Shown: piece by piece, positions 27,356 to 38,754 of the stretch
Position numbering within the stretch: the first letter of the stretch is position 1
Layout of the letters: each line of letters starts with the position of its first letter
Assembly: GCF_026013905.1 (NCBI RefSeq)
Contig: NZ_CP110257.1
Span: 2,046,001 to 2,110,000 of the forward strand
Source: Schlegelella aquatica
GTDB taxonomy: Bacteria > Pseudomonadota > Gammaproteobacteria > Burkholderiales > Burkholderiaceae_C
Direction: 5' to 3'
Length of the DNA stretch: 64,000 nucleotides
Position numbers and translations under genes: made by a program
The notes under the pieces: model-generated
Told to the model about the DNA's origin: nothing
The model's database searches: none
Seen by the model: only the letters and a program-made list of their open reading frames with translations

Positions 27356-28528
27356 TCAGTCCCGGCAGTCGACCCATTCGGCCCGCACCGGCGTGCCCGC
27401 TTCGCGCCAGCCCTGCACCCTCACCTCCAGACCTTCGCTCAGGCCGGCTTCGCACTGGCGAAGCTGCGCGCCCGACGCATCCACAGCCGTACCACGCACC
27501 TCGAACGAGGCATCGGACGCGTAACGCTCGATGCGGCCACGCAGATGGACCCGTTCCCTCTTGCCGCCGGCCTCCGGCTTGCGCAGCTTCACTTCACGGG
27601 CCACGAAGACGCCGTCCGCACGCTGGTGCCCTTCGACCTGCGCGTAACGGCCTTCGATCAGCGCCTCGCCGGGAGGCAGGATGCGCGCGCCGCCATAGTC
27701 CACCGTCACCCCTGCCAACTCGAAGCGAGCGGAGGTGGCATCCAGCGCCCCCACGACGCCGGACAGGCGGGCGGGCCGCGCAGCGTTCGCCGACTCCCGC
27801 GCCAGCACCCGCACCGCGGAGGCTCGCAACCCGTCGAGCTGTGCCGCTCCCCAGGCAATGAGGCGGTCTCCAGGCCGCAGCACGTGGTCGGCCGGCACCA
27901 CGCTCGCCTGGCCGTAGTCGATCGTCAGCGTGCCGACCCTCGCCTGGCGGCCCGGGCCCACCTGGGTGACGGTGCCCGCCACCCTCGCCTGCGCCGGCCC
28001 GGCCAGCTTCTCGACGCGCGTCGCACGCCAGCGGTACCCGCCCCCCGAGCGCCACGGCGCGGCATGCACCTCCACCCAGTCTCCTTCGGCCAGGTCATCG
28101 AGGGAGCCCATCCCCTCCAGCACGGTCAACGGCCCTTGCACCGGATCGTCGATGGCCTCGATCGTCTGACCCATCACCTGCCGGGCCTCGCCCACCCGTT
28201 GCACCGGGCCGACGAGCGAGGCCGCCACGCTGATCGATCGCAGCACGGCCCGATCGACCTGCTGCTCGTAGGCGAGTTCGACCTGCTGGCCCAGCGCGAC
28301 GCTGCGGGTGCGGAACTGCCCCGGCGCGATCTCCTCGCGGCCCGCCACCCCGTCGTCGTCGTAGACGACCCCGTCCACCACCACGCTGCCAAAGCCCGTG
28401 ACGGTGCCCTGCGCCGAAGCAAGGGGAGCCCCCGTGCCTCCCGAGCCCACGCTGCCGCCGCACGACGTCAGCAGGAGGCCGACGACGAGAGCGGCAGCCA
28501 GGACCGCGGATGGCCAACGAACTCGCAT
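27356..28528 (-). CDS. DUF5666 domain-containing lipoprotein
   Basis: 390-aa exported protein. Signal sequence MRVRWPSAVLAAALVVGL ends in lipobox LLTSC, so it is probably lipid anchored. The mature part is a chain of small beta-barrel-like DUF5666 repeats recognisable by the recurring pattern G-T-V/R-GxV-x-Y, for example GTVTGFGSVVVDGVVYD near residue 40, AGTVTQVGPGRQARVG near 185 and LSGVVGALDATSARFELAG near 255. Function unknown. Its ATG lies 5 bp after the stop of the DUF6502 gene, so the two are one operon. Confidence 0.85.
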   Translation of the reverse strand: MRVRWPSAVLAAALVVGLLLTSCGGSVGSGGTGAPLASAQGTVTGFGSVVVDGVVYDDDGVAGREEIAPGQFRTRSVALGQQVELAYEQQVDRAVLRSISVAASLVGPVQRVGEARQVMGQTIEAIDDPVQGPLTVLEGMGSLDDLAEGDWVEVHAAPWRSGGGYRWRATRVEKLAGPAQARVAGTVTQVGPGRQARVGTLTIDYGQASVVPADHVLRPGDRLIAWGAAQLDGLRASAVRVLARESANAARPARLSGVVGALDATSARFELAGVTVDYGGARILPPGEALIEGRYAQVEGHQRADGVFVAREVKLRKPEAGGKRERVHLRGRIERYASDASFEVRGTAVDASGAQLRQCEAGLSEGLEVRVQGWREAGTPVRAEWVDCRD

Positions 28529-28533
28529 GGAAC

Positions 28534-29439
28534 TCACGCCTGGTCGGCAGCCCGCGCCGACGGGCCGTCCTCGCGCCGCTCGGGCTCGCTGTAGTAGTAC
28601 ACGCCGAAGCGCATCCGGTGCGGCCGGGGCTCGTCGCGGTCCGCCGCACACCGAGCGGACGCCTGGGTCACCATCTTCTGGAACACCTCTGCCCACAGTT
28701 CCCGCGCCAGCCTCGAGAGCTCCAGGGCCGAGCGCTCGCTCAGCCCGTCGGCAAAGACGGCTTGTTCCAGGAAGCGGGGATGATTGGTCGTCAGGTTGTG
28801 CACGGCGGCCGCCAGGTGATCGGCGCCATTGGCCGACAGCAGTGCAGCCAGCTCGGCGTGGTCTTCTGCCGGGACGAACGCCTCGGTCAGCAGCTCCACT
28901 TCGTCGCCGTCCAGCCTGACGAGCCTCAGCCGCACCAGTTCCTCCAGCACGGTGCGCGGATGCACGTCCGTGGACAGCTCCCGCGACAAAGCCTCGAACG
29001 AATCCTGGGCGCCGAGCCGGGGCAGCTTGCGTGGCCTGCCCTGCTCGTCGCGATACCGGGGGTCGGTCACCCAGCGGGTGAACACCTGCGAGACGAGCGA
29101 CACCGACTTCGGCTTGAAGTCCCGGCCCTTGTGCTGGGAGAGCTGCCGGATGTCCTTGCGGTGCACACCGGACAGCACGCTCAGCGCCGAATCCGTGGCC
29201 TTGCGCCCGGAGGACTGGATCTCCTCCCGCGCGACCTGGACGAAGACGGACTTGAGCGCCGAGGCGAAGGCGCCGTACTGCACGCCGCTGCGGATCAGCC
29301 ACCGTGCGATCGGCGCCATGACGATCAGACTGGCCCGCAAGGCCACATCGGCGTGCTCGTCGCTGGGCGCGACGGCCATCGGAGAACGCAGCGGCTGGGG
29401 TTCGGCTTTGTCGGTGCCGGTGCCGGAGGGTGTGTGCAT
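28534..29439 (-). CDS. DUF6502 family protein
   Basis: 301-aa soluble protein of unknown function, first gene of a two-gene operon with the DUF5666 lipoprotein. Visible features: RWLIRSGVQYGAFASALKSVF near residue 45, a helix-rich region with SALSVLSGVHRKDIRQLS near 85 that resembles a winged-helix DNA-binding segment, and a C-terminal half with repeated Ala/Leu-rich helices. ATG 29439 is preferred because upstream residues are low complexity and outside the conserved region. The inverted repeat at 29461-29478 lies 22 bp before the start, which would suit autoregulation. Confidence 0.8.
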   Translation of the reverse strand: MHTPSGTGTDKAEPQPLRSPMAVAPSDEHADVALRASLIVMAPIARWLIRSGVQYGAFASALKSVFVQVAREEIQSSGRKATDSALSVLSGVHRKDIRQLSQHKGRDFKPKSVSLVSQVFTRWVTDPRYRDEQGRPRKLPRLGAQDSFEALSRELSTDVHPRTVLEELVRLRLVRLDGDEVELLTEAFVPAEDHAELAALLSANGADHLAAAVHNLTTNHPRFLEQAVFADGLSERSALELSRLARELWAEVFQKMVTQASARCAADRDEPRPHRMRFGVYYYSEPERREDGPSARAADQA

Positions 29440-29460
29440 CGACCGTGAGCGCAAACGCGG

Positions 29461-29478
29461 GACAATCGCGGGATTGTC
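29461..29478. promoter_or_regulatory. Inverted repeat upstream of DUF6502 operon
   Basis: Perfect 7-bp arms GACAATC (29461-29467) and GATTGTC (29472-29478) separated by GCGG, 22 bp upstream of the DUF6502 ATG. Possible operator. The rest of the 29440-29765 gap holds the grpE promoter and no gene that I can support. Confidence 0.45.
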
Positions 29479-29713
29479 GTGAACGGGCGGCGAGCCGCCG
29501 ACTCGCGGGCGCCGGACGGGGCCCTGGAGTGGCCGAACGGCGAAGTTTTCCCACGTAGACGGGATGGTAGCCACACGCCTGGTGCGAACGCGAGTGTTGT
29601 TACTCTTGGAATGAACGATGCGGCGGCGCAGCAACCGGCGCGCCTGCCGGGGCTGTAAATCCTTGCTGCACGCCGCCGGCCAGGCCGTTCGGGGGGGCCC
29701 GGTGCCCGCCGCT

Positions 29714-29739
29714 CTTGAATCATCCCATCACGCCCCCAT
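29714..29739 (+). promoter_or_regulatory. Sigma-32 (heat-shock) promoter of grpE
   Basis: -35 CTTGAA (29714-29719), 14-nt spacer, -10 CCCCAT (29734-29739) match the RpoH consensus in every position. It lies 26 bp before the grpE ATG and would drive the grpE-dnaK-dnaJ cluster. Confidence 0.8.
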
Positions 29740-29765
29740 ATCCACGGCTTCATCGGGAACCCGCC

Positions 29766-30332
29766 ATGACAGAACCACAGCAATCGAACCTCGAGACACC
29801 GAACCCGGCGAACGCCGAGACCGAAAGCCAACCGAACGGCGCCGCCGCGCAGAACGAGACCGCAACGCCCCGCCAGACGCTCGAGCAGCAACTGGCAGAG
29901 CTGCAGGCCAAGCATGCCGAGATGGCCGACGCCTACCTCCGTGCCAAGGCGGAGGCGGAAAACACCCGGCGCCGGGCAGAAGAGGAAATGGCCAAGGCCC
30001 GCAAGTTCGCCATCGAGTCCTTCGCCGAGAGCCTGCTGCCCGTCAAAGACAGCCTCGAGGCCGCCCTTGCGGTGGAGAACGCCAGCCTCGAGCAGCTGCG
30101 CGAAGGCGTGCACGCCACCCTGCGGCAACTCAGCCAAGCGCTGGAGCGCAACAAGGTCCAGGAGATCAACCCCGGCGCGGGCAGCCGTTTCGACCCCCAC
30201 CAGCACCAGGCCATCAGCATGGTGCCGTCGGACCAAGAGCCCAACACCATCGTCGCCGTGCTGCAAAAGGGCTACGTCATCGCCGAGCGCGTCCTGCGGC
30301 CCGCGCTGGTCACCGTCGCAGGCCCGAAGTGA
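29766..30332 (+). CDS. grpE: Nucleotide exchange factor GrpE
   Basis: 188-aa co-chaperone that releases ADP from DnaK. Residues 1-45 are a polar Asn/Glu-rich unstructured tail; about 45-100 form the long dimerising helix ([20 protein letters not shown]); the C-terminal beta domain includes [20 protein letters not shown] and [19 protein letters not shown] 29766 is right behind the sigma-32 promoter, implying a very short leader. Followed after 174 bp by dnaK. Confidence 0.96.
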   Translation: MTEPQQSNLETPNPANAETESQPNGAAAQNETATPRQTLEQQLAELQAKHAEMADAYLRAKAEAENTRRRAEEEMAKARKFAIESFAESLLPVKDSLEAALAVENASLEQLREGVHATLRQLSQALERNKVQEINPGAGSRFDPHQHQAISMVPSDQEPNTIVAVLQKGYVIAERVLRPALVTVAGPK

Positions 30333-30436
30333 GCCGGCGCCCTGCCGCCTCGGCCTCGGCCCCGCCCAGCGGCAGGCCCGCCCGGCGGCATGCACCCCGC
30401 ATGGCCCGGCCAAAGCGCATTTCCGGCGCAGCGGCG

Positions 30437-30462
30437 CTTGAAAAGCCGCTGCGAAACCACAA
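30437..30462 (+). promoter_or_regulatory. Weak sigma-32-like promoter before dnaK
   Basis: CTTGAA (30437-30442), 14-nt spacer, CCACAA (30457-30462; four of six match CCCCAT). The spacing equals that of the grpE, lon and clpP sites. It could give dnaK extra heat-induced transcription independent of grpE. Confidence 0.4.
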
Positions 30463-30506
30463 CTGAAGCGACAACCGAATCCCGGAATACCAAGGAGAAC
30501 CGCATC

Positions 30507-32453
<1,947 letters not shown>

Positions 32454-32482
32454 CCCGGGCGGCGGGCCGACCCGCGTGCACA

Positions 32483-32520
32483 CCCCCGTGGGCCGTCCCG
32501 CTCACGGGGGCTTTGCGTTT
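32483..32520 (+). terminator. Intrinsic terminator between dnaK and dnaJ
   Basis: Perfect 8-bp stem CCCCCGTG (32483-32490) and CACGGGGG (32503-32510) with a 12-nt loop, followed by CTTTGCGTTT. It lies inside the dnaK-dnaJ unit, so it is probably partial and lowers DnaJ relative to DnaK. Confidence 0.7.
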
Positions 32521-32540
32521 GACCGCCCCACTACGACACC

Positions 32541-33676
<1,136 letters not shown>

Positions 33677-33680
<4 letters not shown>

Positions 33681-34393
33681 ACGCGGGTGGGCCGCACCCG
33701 GCCCGGCCCACCCTCGCCTTCTGGCGCTTCGACCTCGCCGTCGCGGCCTTCGGGCTCGTCACCCTCGTCCTGTGGGATGCCGCGGCCCGCGATCTCGCGG
33801 TGATGCGCTGGATCGGGGGCCCCGGCGGCTTTCCGTGGCGCGACCATCCGCTCACCTCCACCCTCCTGCACGAAGGCGGACGGTGGTTGAGCGGCCTGGC
33901 GCTCTCGGGGTTTGCGCTTCTGGCCTGGCGGCCCATGGGATGGTGGAGCCGCGTGCCGGCCGCGACCAGACGCTGGCAGCTCGCAGCCGTCGTGCTGTGC
34001 CTCCTGGCCATTCCACTGCTGAAGAAGGCGAGCCTGACCAGTTGCCCCTGGGACTTGGCCGAGTTCGGCGGCCGGGCGGCGTACCTCAGCCACTGGGCAC
34101 TGGGACAAACCGATGGAGGCCCGGGGCACTGCTTTCCTTCGGGGCACGCCTCGGGGGCCTTCGCGTTCCTGGCGGGCTACTTCGCCCTGCGCGAGGCGGA
34201 CGGGCGCCGAGCGCGGGCCTGGCTCGCGGGAGTGGTCTCCTCGGGGCTGCTGTTCGGTGCGGCGCAGACGCTGCGCGGCGCCCACTACCCCAGCCACACG
34301 CTCTATACGGCCTGGATCTGCTGGAGCCTGTGCGCCTCCACCTTCCATCTGGCCCACCATCTCATCCGCCGCGCTGACGCCTCCCGGCTCTGA
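33677..34393 (+). CDS. PAP2 family phosphatase (membrane)
   Basis: 238-aa integral membrane phosphatase with about six hydrophobic segments. Acid-phosphatase motifs: [17 protein letters not shown] (motif 1 variant, near residue 115), [12 protein letters not shown] (PSGH, near 150) and [14 protein letters not shown] (motif 3, near 200, with His as general nucleophile). The CPWDL variant is that of a bacterial PAP2 subgroup often acting on lipid-linked phosphates; substrate not known. GTG start at 33677 overlaps the dnaJ stop by 4 nt, so translation is coupled to dnaJ. Confidence 0.88.
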
Positions 34394-34426
34394 ACGCGAG
34401 CGCGGGAACGCTGCGCCCCCGAAAGC

Positions 34427-34567
34427 CTCGCTCCCCCTCGCTCCCCCTCGCCCCCCTCGCCCCCCTCGCCCCCCTCGTCCCCCTCGTCCCCCTCGTCCCC
34501 CTCGTCCCCCTCGTCCCCCTCGTCCCCCTCGTCCCCCTCGTCCCCCTCGTCCCCCTCGTCCCCCTCG
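34427..34567. repeat. Microsatellite of 9-bp units (TCCCCCTCG)
   Basis: Ten perfect TCCCCCTCG units at 34478-34567, preceded by three CCCCCCTCG units (34451-34477) and two 10-bp variants CTCCCCCTCG (34431-34450). It fills most of the 213-bp gap between the convergent PAP2 and radical SAM genes. Since 9 is a multiple of 3, frames stay open across it, but no start or codon bias supports translation. Prone to slippage, so copy number likely varies. Confidence 0.95.
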
Positions 34568-34606
34568 TCCACGGGCGCTTCCCCTGCCGCGTCTCCCGCT
34601 CGTGGC

Positions 34607-35710
34607 TCAGAAGAGCTCCTGCTGCCTTCCCCGACGGGGAGGCACGAAGGCCGAGGTGTCCAGGGCCGGCGCCGCGCCCTCGATGCCGCAGCGCTTCGCG
34701 GCCTGGCGCACGCGCTGTCGCACCAGTTGCGCCCACAAGCCGTCGCCCTTCATGCGCTTGCCGAACTCCGCGCGATAGTCACGCCCCCCGTGCATCTCGC
34801 GCACATGAGCCATCACCCGTGCGGCGCGCTCGGGGAAGTGACGCGCCAGCCAGTCCTGAAACAGCGGGTCCACCTCCCAAGGCAGTCGCAGCACCGTGTA
34901 GTGGATCGAGGCGGCGCCGGCGTCGGCCGCCGCCTCGATGATGCGCTCGATCTCCGGCTCGTTGATGAACGGGATGATGGGTGCGACGTTCACGCCCACC
35001 GGCACACCGGCCTCCCGCAGCCGCCGCACCGTTTGCAGCCGCCGATGGGGCGCTGCCGCACGCGGTTCGAGCTTGCGGGCGAGCGCGGGGTCGAGCGTCG
35101 TGATGCTCACCGACACCCAGGCCTGCTGCCGCGCGGCCGCCGAGGCCAGCAGATCGAGGTCCCGCTCGATCCCCGAGGACTTGGTCACGATGGTGTAGGG
35201 GTGCCGGCAACGCTCGAGCACCTCGAGCACCTGGCGGGTGATCCCCAGCCGCCGCTCCACCGGCTGGTAGGCGTCGGTTGCGGAGCCGATGTTGACCGGC
35301 GAGGGCCGGTACGAGGGCTTCGCCAGCTCCTCCTCCAGCCGCTCGGCCGCATTGACCTTGGCGACGATCCGCGTCTCGAAGTCCAGGCCCGGAGAAAGGT
35401 TGAGGTAGCTGTGCGTCGGCCGCGCGTAGCAGTAGATGCAACCGTGCTCGCAGCCGCGGTACGGGTTGATCGACAGCTCGAAGGGGACGTCGGGGGAGTC
35501 GTTGCGCGCGAGGAGGGACTTGGCCCGCTCCTCGATCACCTGCGTGGCCGCCGGCAGGGTTTCGAGCGCCGCCTGCTGGTCCAGCGTGCCCCACCCGTCA
35601 TCGAAAGGCTCCCGGCTCTCGCGCTCGAAGCGGTGAGCGATGCGCACCGGCGTGCCGCGGCCCTTGAGGCCGGGCGGCGACGGCAGACAGGGCGGCAAGC
35701 GAGCAGTCAC
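34607..35710 (-). CDS. PA0069-family radical SAM protein (SplB-like)
   Basis: 367-aa radical SAM enzyme. The [4Fe-4S] motif is in YRGCEHGCIYCYARPTH near residue 88 (Cys-x3-Cys-x2-Cys). Other conserved pieces: NIGSATDAYQPVERR near 140, TKSSGIERDLDLL near 175, VSITTLDPALARKLEPRAA near 200, PIIPFINEPEIE near 245. It resembles spore photoproduct lyase-like repair enzymes. The GTG start at 35710 lies 12 bp from a LexA box, which argues for a DNA damage role. The exact reaction is unknown. Confidence 0.88.
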   Translation of the reverse strand: MTARLPPCLPSPPGLKGRGTPVRIAHRFERESREPFDDGWGTLDQQAALETLPAATQVIEERAKSLLARNDSPDVPFELSINPYRGCEHGCIYCYARPTHSYLNLSPGLDFETRIVAKVNAAERLEEELAKPSYRPSPVNIGSATDAYQPVERRLGITRQVLEVLERCRHPYTIVTKSSGIERDLDLLASAAARQQAWVSVSITTLDPALARKLEPRAAAPHRRLQTVRRLREAGVPVGVNVAPIIPFINEPEIERIIEAAADAGAASIHYTVLRLPWEVDPLFQDWLARHFPERAARVMAHVREMHGGRDYRAEFGKRMKGDGLWAQLVRQRVRQAAKRCGIEGAAPALDTSAFVPPRRGRQQELF

Positions 35711-35722
35711 GGGCCATCAGTG

Positions 35723-35738
35723 CTGTATACCCATACAG
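35723..35738. promoter_or_regulatory. LexA (SOS) box upstream of the radical SAM gene
   Basis: CTGTATACCCATACAG matches the CTGT-N8-ACAG consensus of proteobacterial LexA perfectly, including AT-rich inner bases, and continues as TATA on one side. It lies 12 bp upstream of the radical SAM start, overlapping where its promoter must be. The only other gene nearby (nitronate monooxygenase) ends here, so the site serves the radical SAM gene. Confidence 0.8.
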
Positions 35739-35827
35739 TATACGCACTCGGCGGGCGCCGCGAAAGCCGCAGCGCCGCCTCCCGGCCGGCGTCCGCCTGC
35801 CCCGGTCGCGTCAGCGCGCGACGCCGG

Positions 35828-36787
35828 TCAGGGCGCGCACAACTCCTGCCGGGCCGCCTCGTACTCGCTGCGCAGCCGCTCGATCAGCACCCGGGCGGGC
35901 ACGACTTCCTTGACCGCAGCGATGCCCTGGCCGCAGCCCCAGATGTCCTTCCAGGCCTTCTTGGCCCCTTCGCCACCGCCGAAGTCCATCTTGCTCGGAT
36001 CGCTTTGCGGGAGGTTGTCCGGGTCCAGGCCGGCGTTGACGATGGAGCCCCGCAGGTAGTTGCCGTGCACGCCGGTGAAGAGGTTCGAGTACACGATGTC
36101 CTGGCTCGTACTCTCGACGATCATCTGCTTGTACCCCTCCACTGCCCGCGCCTCCTCGGTCGCGATGAAGGCCGAGCCGATGTAGGCGAAGTCGGCTCCC
36201 ATCGCGCGCGCTGCCAGGATCGCGCGGCCGGTGGCGATGGCGCCGGACAAGGCCAGCGGACCGTCGAACCACTCGCGGATCTCCTGCACCAGCGCAAAGG
36301 GGCTGGTCGTGCCGGCGTGGCCGCCCGCGCCGGCCGCCACGGCGATGAGGCCGTCGGCGCCCTTCTCGATCGCCTTGCGTGCGAACGTGTTGTTGATCAC
36401 GTCGTGCAGCACGACCCCACCGTAGGAGTGGACGGCCTGATTCACCTCCGGGCGCGCACCCAACGACGTGATGATGACAGGCACCTTGTACTTGACGCAC
36501 AGCTCCAGGTCGTGCTCCAGCCGGTCGTTGGACTTGTGCACGATCTGGTTGATCGCGAACGGCGCGGCCGGCCGCTCGGGGTGCGCGCGGTTGTACGCCG
36601 CGAGCGTTTCGGTGATCTCGGCCAGCCACTCGTCGAGTTGCGAGGCCGGGCGGGCATTGAGCGCCGGCATCGATCCGACGATGCCGGCTTTGCACTGCTC
36701 GATCACCAGCTTGGGGTTGCTGATGATGAACAGTGGCGAGCCGATCACCGGCATCGACAGTTGCTTGAGGATCGCGGGTACGGACAC
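35828..36787 (-). CDS. Nitronate monooxygenase family protein (FMN-dependent)
   Basis: 319-aa TIM-barrel flavoprotein of the 2-nitropropane dioxygenase / NMO group. MPVIGSPLFIISNPKLVIEQ near residue 12, FAINQIVHKSND near 77, the FMN-phosphate and active-site segment AAGAGGHAGTTSPF near 148, ALSGAIATGRAILAARAMGADFAYIGSAF near 178. GTG start at 36787 has AAGGAG 8 nt upstream. It follows the acyl-CoA dehydrogenase by 35 bp in the same operon; such proteins are common beside beta-oxidation genes, and true substrate may not be nitronates. Confidence 0.88.
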   Translation of the reverse strand: MSVPAILKQLSMPVIGSPLFIISNPKLVIEQCKAGIVGSMPALNARPASQLDEWLAEITETLAAYNRAHPERPAAPFAINQIVHKSNDRLEHDLELCVKYKVPVIITSLGARPEVNQAVHSYGGVVLHDVINNTFARKAIEKGADGLIAVAAGAGGHAGTTSPFALVQEIREWFDGPLALSGAIATGRAILAARAMGADFAYIGSAFIATEEARAVEGYKQMIVESTSQDIVYSNLFTGVHGNYLRGSIVNAGLDPDNLPQSDPSKMDFGGGEGAKKAWKDIWGCGQGIAAVKEVVPARVLIERLRSEYEAARQELCAP

Positions 36788-36822
36788 GTGCTTGTCTCCT
36801 TCGTTGATGTGCGGTGCTCGCC

Positions 36823-38628
36823 TCAGAAAGCCTCGACCGGCAAGGCCGTGACGCTCTCGCCGCCTTCGACGATCGCATCACGCAGGCCAGGCACCCGGGC
36901 CAGCAGGTGCTCGGCGTAGAAGCGGGCGGTGGCGATCTTGGCGCGCATGAAGGCCTCGTCCTGCCCTTGCGCGAGCCGCTCCTCGGCAGCGATCAGCCCG
37001 CGCGCCATCTGCCAGCCGGCCATCAGGTTGCCGGCAAGCATCAGGTACGGGACGCTCCCGGCGAACACGGCGTTCGGATGGCCCTTGACCTGCTCGCAGA
37101 CGAAACCCACGACCTGCAGGAAGGCCTCGCGCGCGGCTTTCAGGCGCGTCAGCATGGCGCGTGCGGCCGGGCTGTCGCGGCGCGCAAGCTCGGCCTCGGT
37201 CGCCTCGATCTGCGCGGCGATCGCACGGGCCGTCTGACCGCCATCGCGTGCCGTCTTGCGACCCACCAGATCGTTGGCCTGGATGGCGGTCGTGCCTTCG
37301 TAGATCGTGAGGATCTTCGCGTCGCGGTAGTACTGGGCCGCGCCCGTCTCCTCGATGAAGCCCATGCCGCCGTGCACCTGCACGCCCAGGCTCGTCACCT
37401 CCAGGCTCATCTCGGTGCTGTAGCCCTTGACCAGCGGCACCATGAACTCGTAGAAGGCCTGGTTCTGCTTGCGCACCTGCTCGTCCGGGTGGTGGTGAGC
37501 GGCGTCGTACGCGGCCGCGGCCACCAGCGCCATCGCCCGGCAGCCCTCGGTCGTCGCGCGCATCGTCATCAGCATGCGGCGCACGTCGGGGTGGTGAATG
37601 ATCGGCACGGCCTTGTTCGCGGAACCATCCACCGGGCGCGACTGGATGCGCTCCTTGGCGTACTGCACCGCCTTCTGGTAGGCGCGCTCGGACACCGCGA
37701 TGCCCTGCACGCCCACGGCGAAGCGGGCGGCGTTCATCATGATGAACATGTACTCGAGGCCGCGGTTCTCCTGGCCCACGAGATAGCCGATCGCCCCCGG
37801 TCCGACCTCGCCCTTGTCGTCGCCGTACACCAGCACGGCCGTGGGGCTGGCCTTGATGCCGAGCTTGTGCTCGATCGAGGCGCAGTAGACATCGTTGCGC
37901 TTGCCCAGCGAGCCGTCCGGGTTCACCAGGAACTTGGGCACGATGAACAGCGAAATGCCCTTGACGCCCTCCGGAGCGTCGGGCGTGCGCGCCAGCACGA
38001 GATGGACGATGTTCTTCGCCATGTCGTGCTCGCCGTAGGTGATGAAGATCTTCTGCCCGCTGATGCGATAGGTGCCGTCACCCTGCGGCACGGCCTTGGT
38101 GCGCACGAGCGCCAGGTCCGAGCCGGCCTGGGGCTCGGTCAGGTTCATCGTGCCGGTCCACTCGCCGGTGATCATGCGCGGGATGTAGGTCTGCTGCTGC
38201 TCCGGCGTGCCGGCGGTCAGCAGCGCCTCGATGGCCCCGTCCGTCAGCAGCGGGCACAGCGCGAAGCTGAGGTTCGCGCTGTTGAGGATCTCGCCGCACG
38301 CGGCGCCGATCGTCTTCGGCAGCCCCTGCCCCCCGAACTCCGCCGGATGCTGCAGCCCCTGCCAGCCCCCTTCGGCGAACTGCCGGAAGGCTTCCTTGAA
38401 GCCCGGGGCCGTCTTGACCTCGCCGCGCTCCCAGCTGCCGGGGTTCTTGTCGCCCTCCCAGTTCAGCGGCGCCAGCACGCCTTCGTTGAAGCGCGCGCAC
38501 TCCTCCAGCACGGCCTGGGCGGTCTCCAGACCGGCTTCCTCGAAGCCGGGCATCTGGGCGACTTGCTCCAGCGCGGCCAGCTCCTTCATGCAAAACAGCA
38601 TGTCCTTGACGGGGGCTTGGTAACTCAC
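36823..38628 (-). CDS. Acyl-CoA dehydrogenase (long, C-terminal extended type)
   Basis: 601-aa flavoenzyme, about 200 residues longer than short-chain dehydrogenases, with the extra C-terminal domain seen in DmdC-like and long-chain acyl-CoA dehydrogenases. MNLTEPQAGSDLALVRTKA (substrate/FAD signature) near residue 160, GQKIFITYGEHD near 190, GMGFIEETGAAQYYRDAKI near 420 followed by the catalytic base in ILTIYEGTTAIQANDLVGRK. GTG start preceded by GAGGAG. Electrons would pass to EtfAB encoded directly upstream; an intrinsic terminator lies in between. Confidence 0.93.
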   Translation of the reverse strand: MSYQAPVKDMLFCMKELAALEQVAQMPGFEEAGLETAQAVLEECARFNEGVLAPLNWEGDKNPGSWERGEVKTAPGFKEAFRQFAEGGWQGLQHPAEFGGQGLPKTIGAACGEILNSANLSFALCPLLTDGAIEALLTAGTPEQQQTYIPRMITGEWTGTMNLTEPQAGSDLALVRTKAVPQGDGTYRISGQKIFITYGEHDMAKNIVHLVLARTPDAPEGVKGISLFIVPKFLVNPDGSLGKRNDVYCASIEHKLGIKASPTAVLVYGDDKGEVGPGAIGYLVGQENRGLEYMFIMMNAARFAVGVQGIAVSERAYQKAVQYAKERIQSRPVDGSANKAVPIIHHPDVRRMLMTMRATTEGCRAMALVAAAAYDAAHHHPDEQVRKQNQAFYEFMVPLVKGYSTEMSLEVTSLGVQVHGGMGFIEETGAAQYYRDAKILTIYEGTTAIQANDLVGRKTARDGGQTARAIAAQIEATEAELARRDSPAARAMLTRLKAAREAFLQVVGFVCEQVKGHPNAVFAGSVPYLMLAGNLMAGWQMARGLIAAEERLAQGQDEAFMRAKIATARFYAEHLLARVPGLRDAIVEGGESVTALPVEAF

Positions 38629-38666
38629 GGCGACTCCTCGGTTGTCACATCCCTCTTTCGGGGCAG

Positions 38667-38701
38667 AAAAAAGACCCGGGACCTCGTTCGGGCGCCGGGT
38701 C
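38667..38701 (-). terminator. Intrinsic terminator after etfA
   Basis: On the minus strand, GACCCGG (38701-38695) pairs with CCGGGTC (38679-38673) followed by TTTTTT (38672-38667). It separates etfBA from the acyl-CoA dehydrogenase and nitronate monooxygenase genes, which must have readthrough or their own promoter. Confidence 0.8.
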
Positions 38702-38754
38702 GTGTGCGACGGGTGGGCGGCGGGCGCCGGAACGGGCGGCGCCCGCCGACGGCA

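Noticed and set aside
34427..34567. Phase-variation switch of a coding gene
   Set aside because: The repeat is 3' to both neighbours and in no reading frame of a recognised gene; 9-bp changes would not shift frame either.
34303..34778. Pro-Pro-Arg or Gly-Asp-Glu repeat protein from the microsatellite
   Set aside because: Both readings come only from a 9-bp repeat that stays in frame; no start signal and no sequence outside the repeat resembling a protein.
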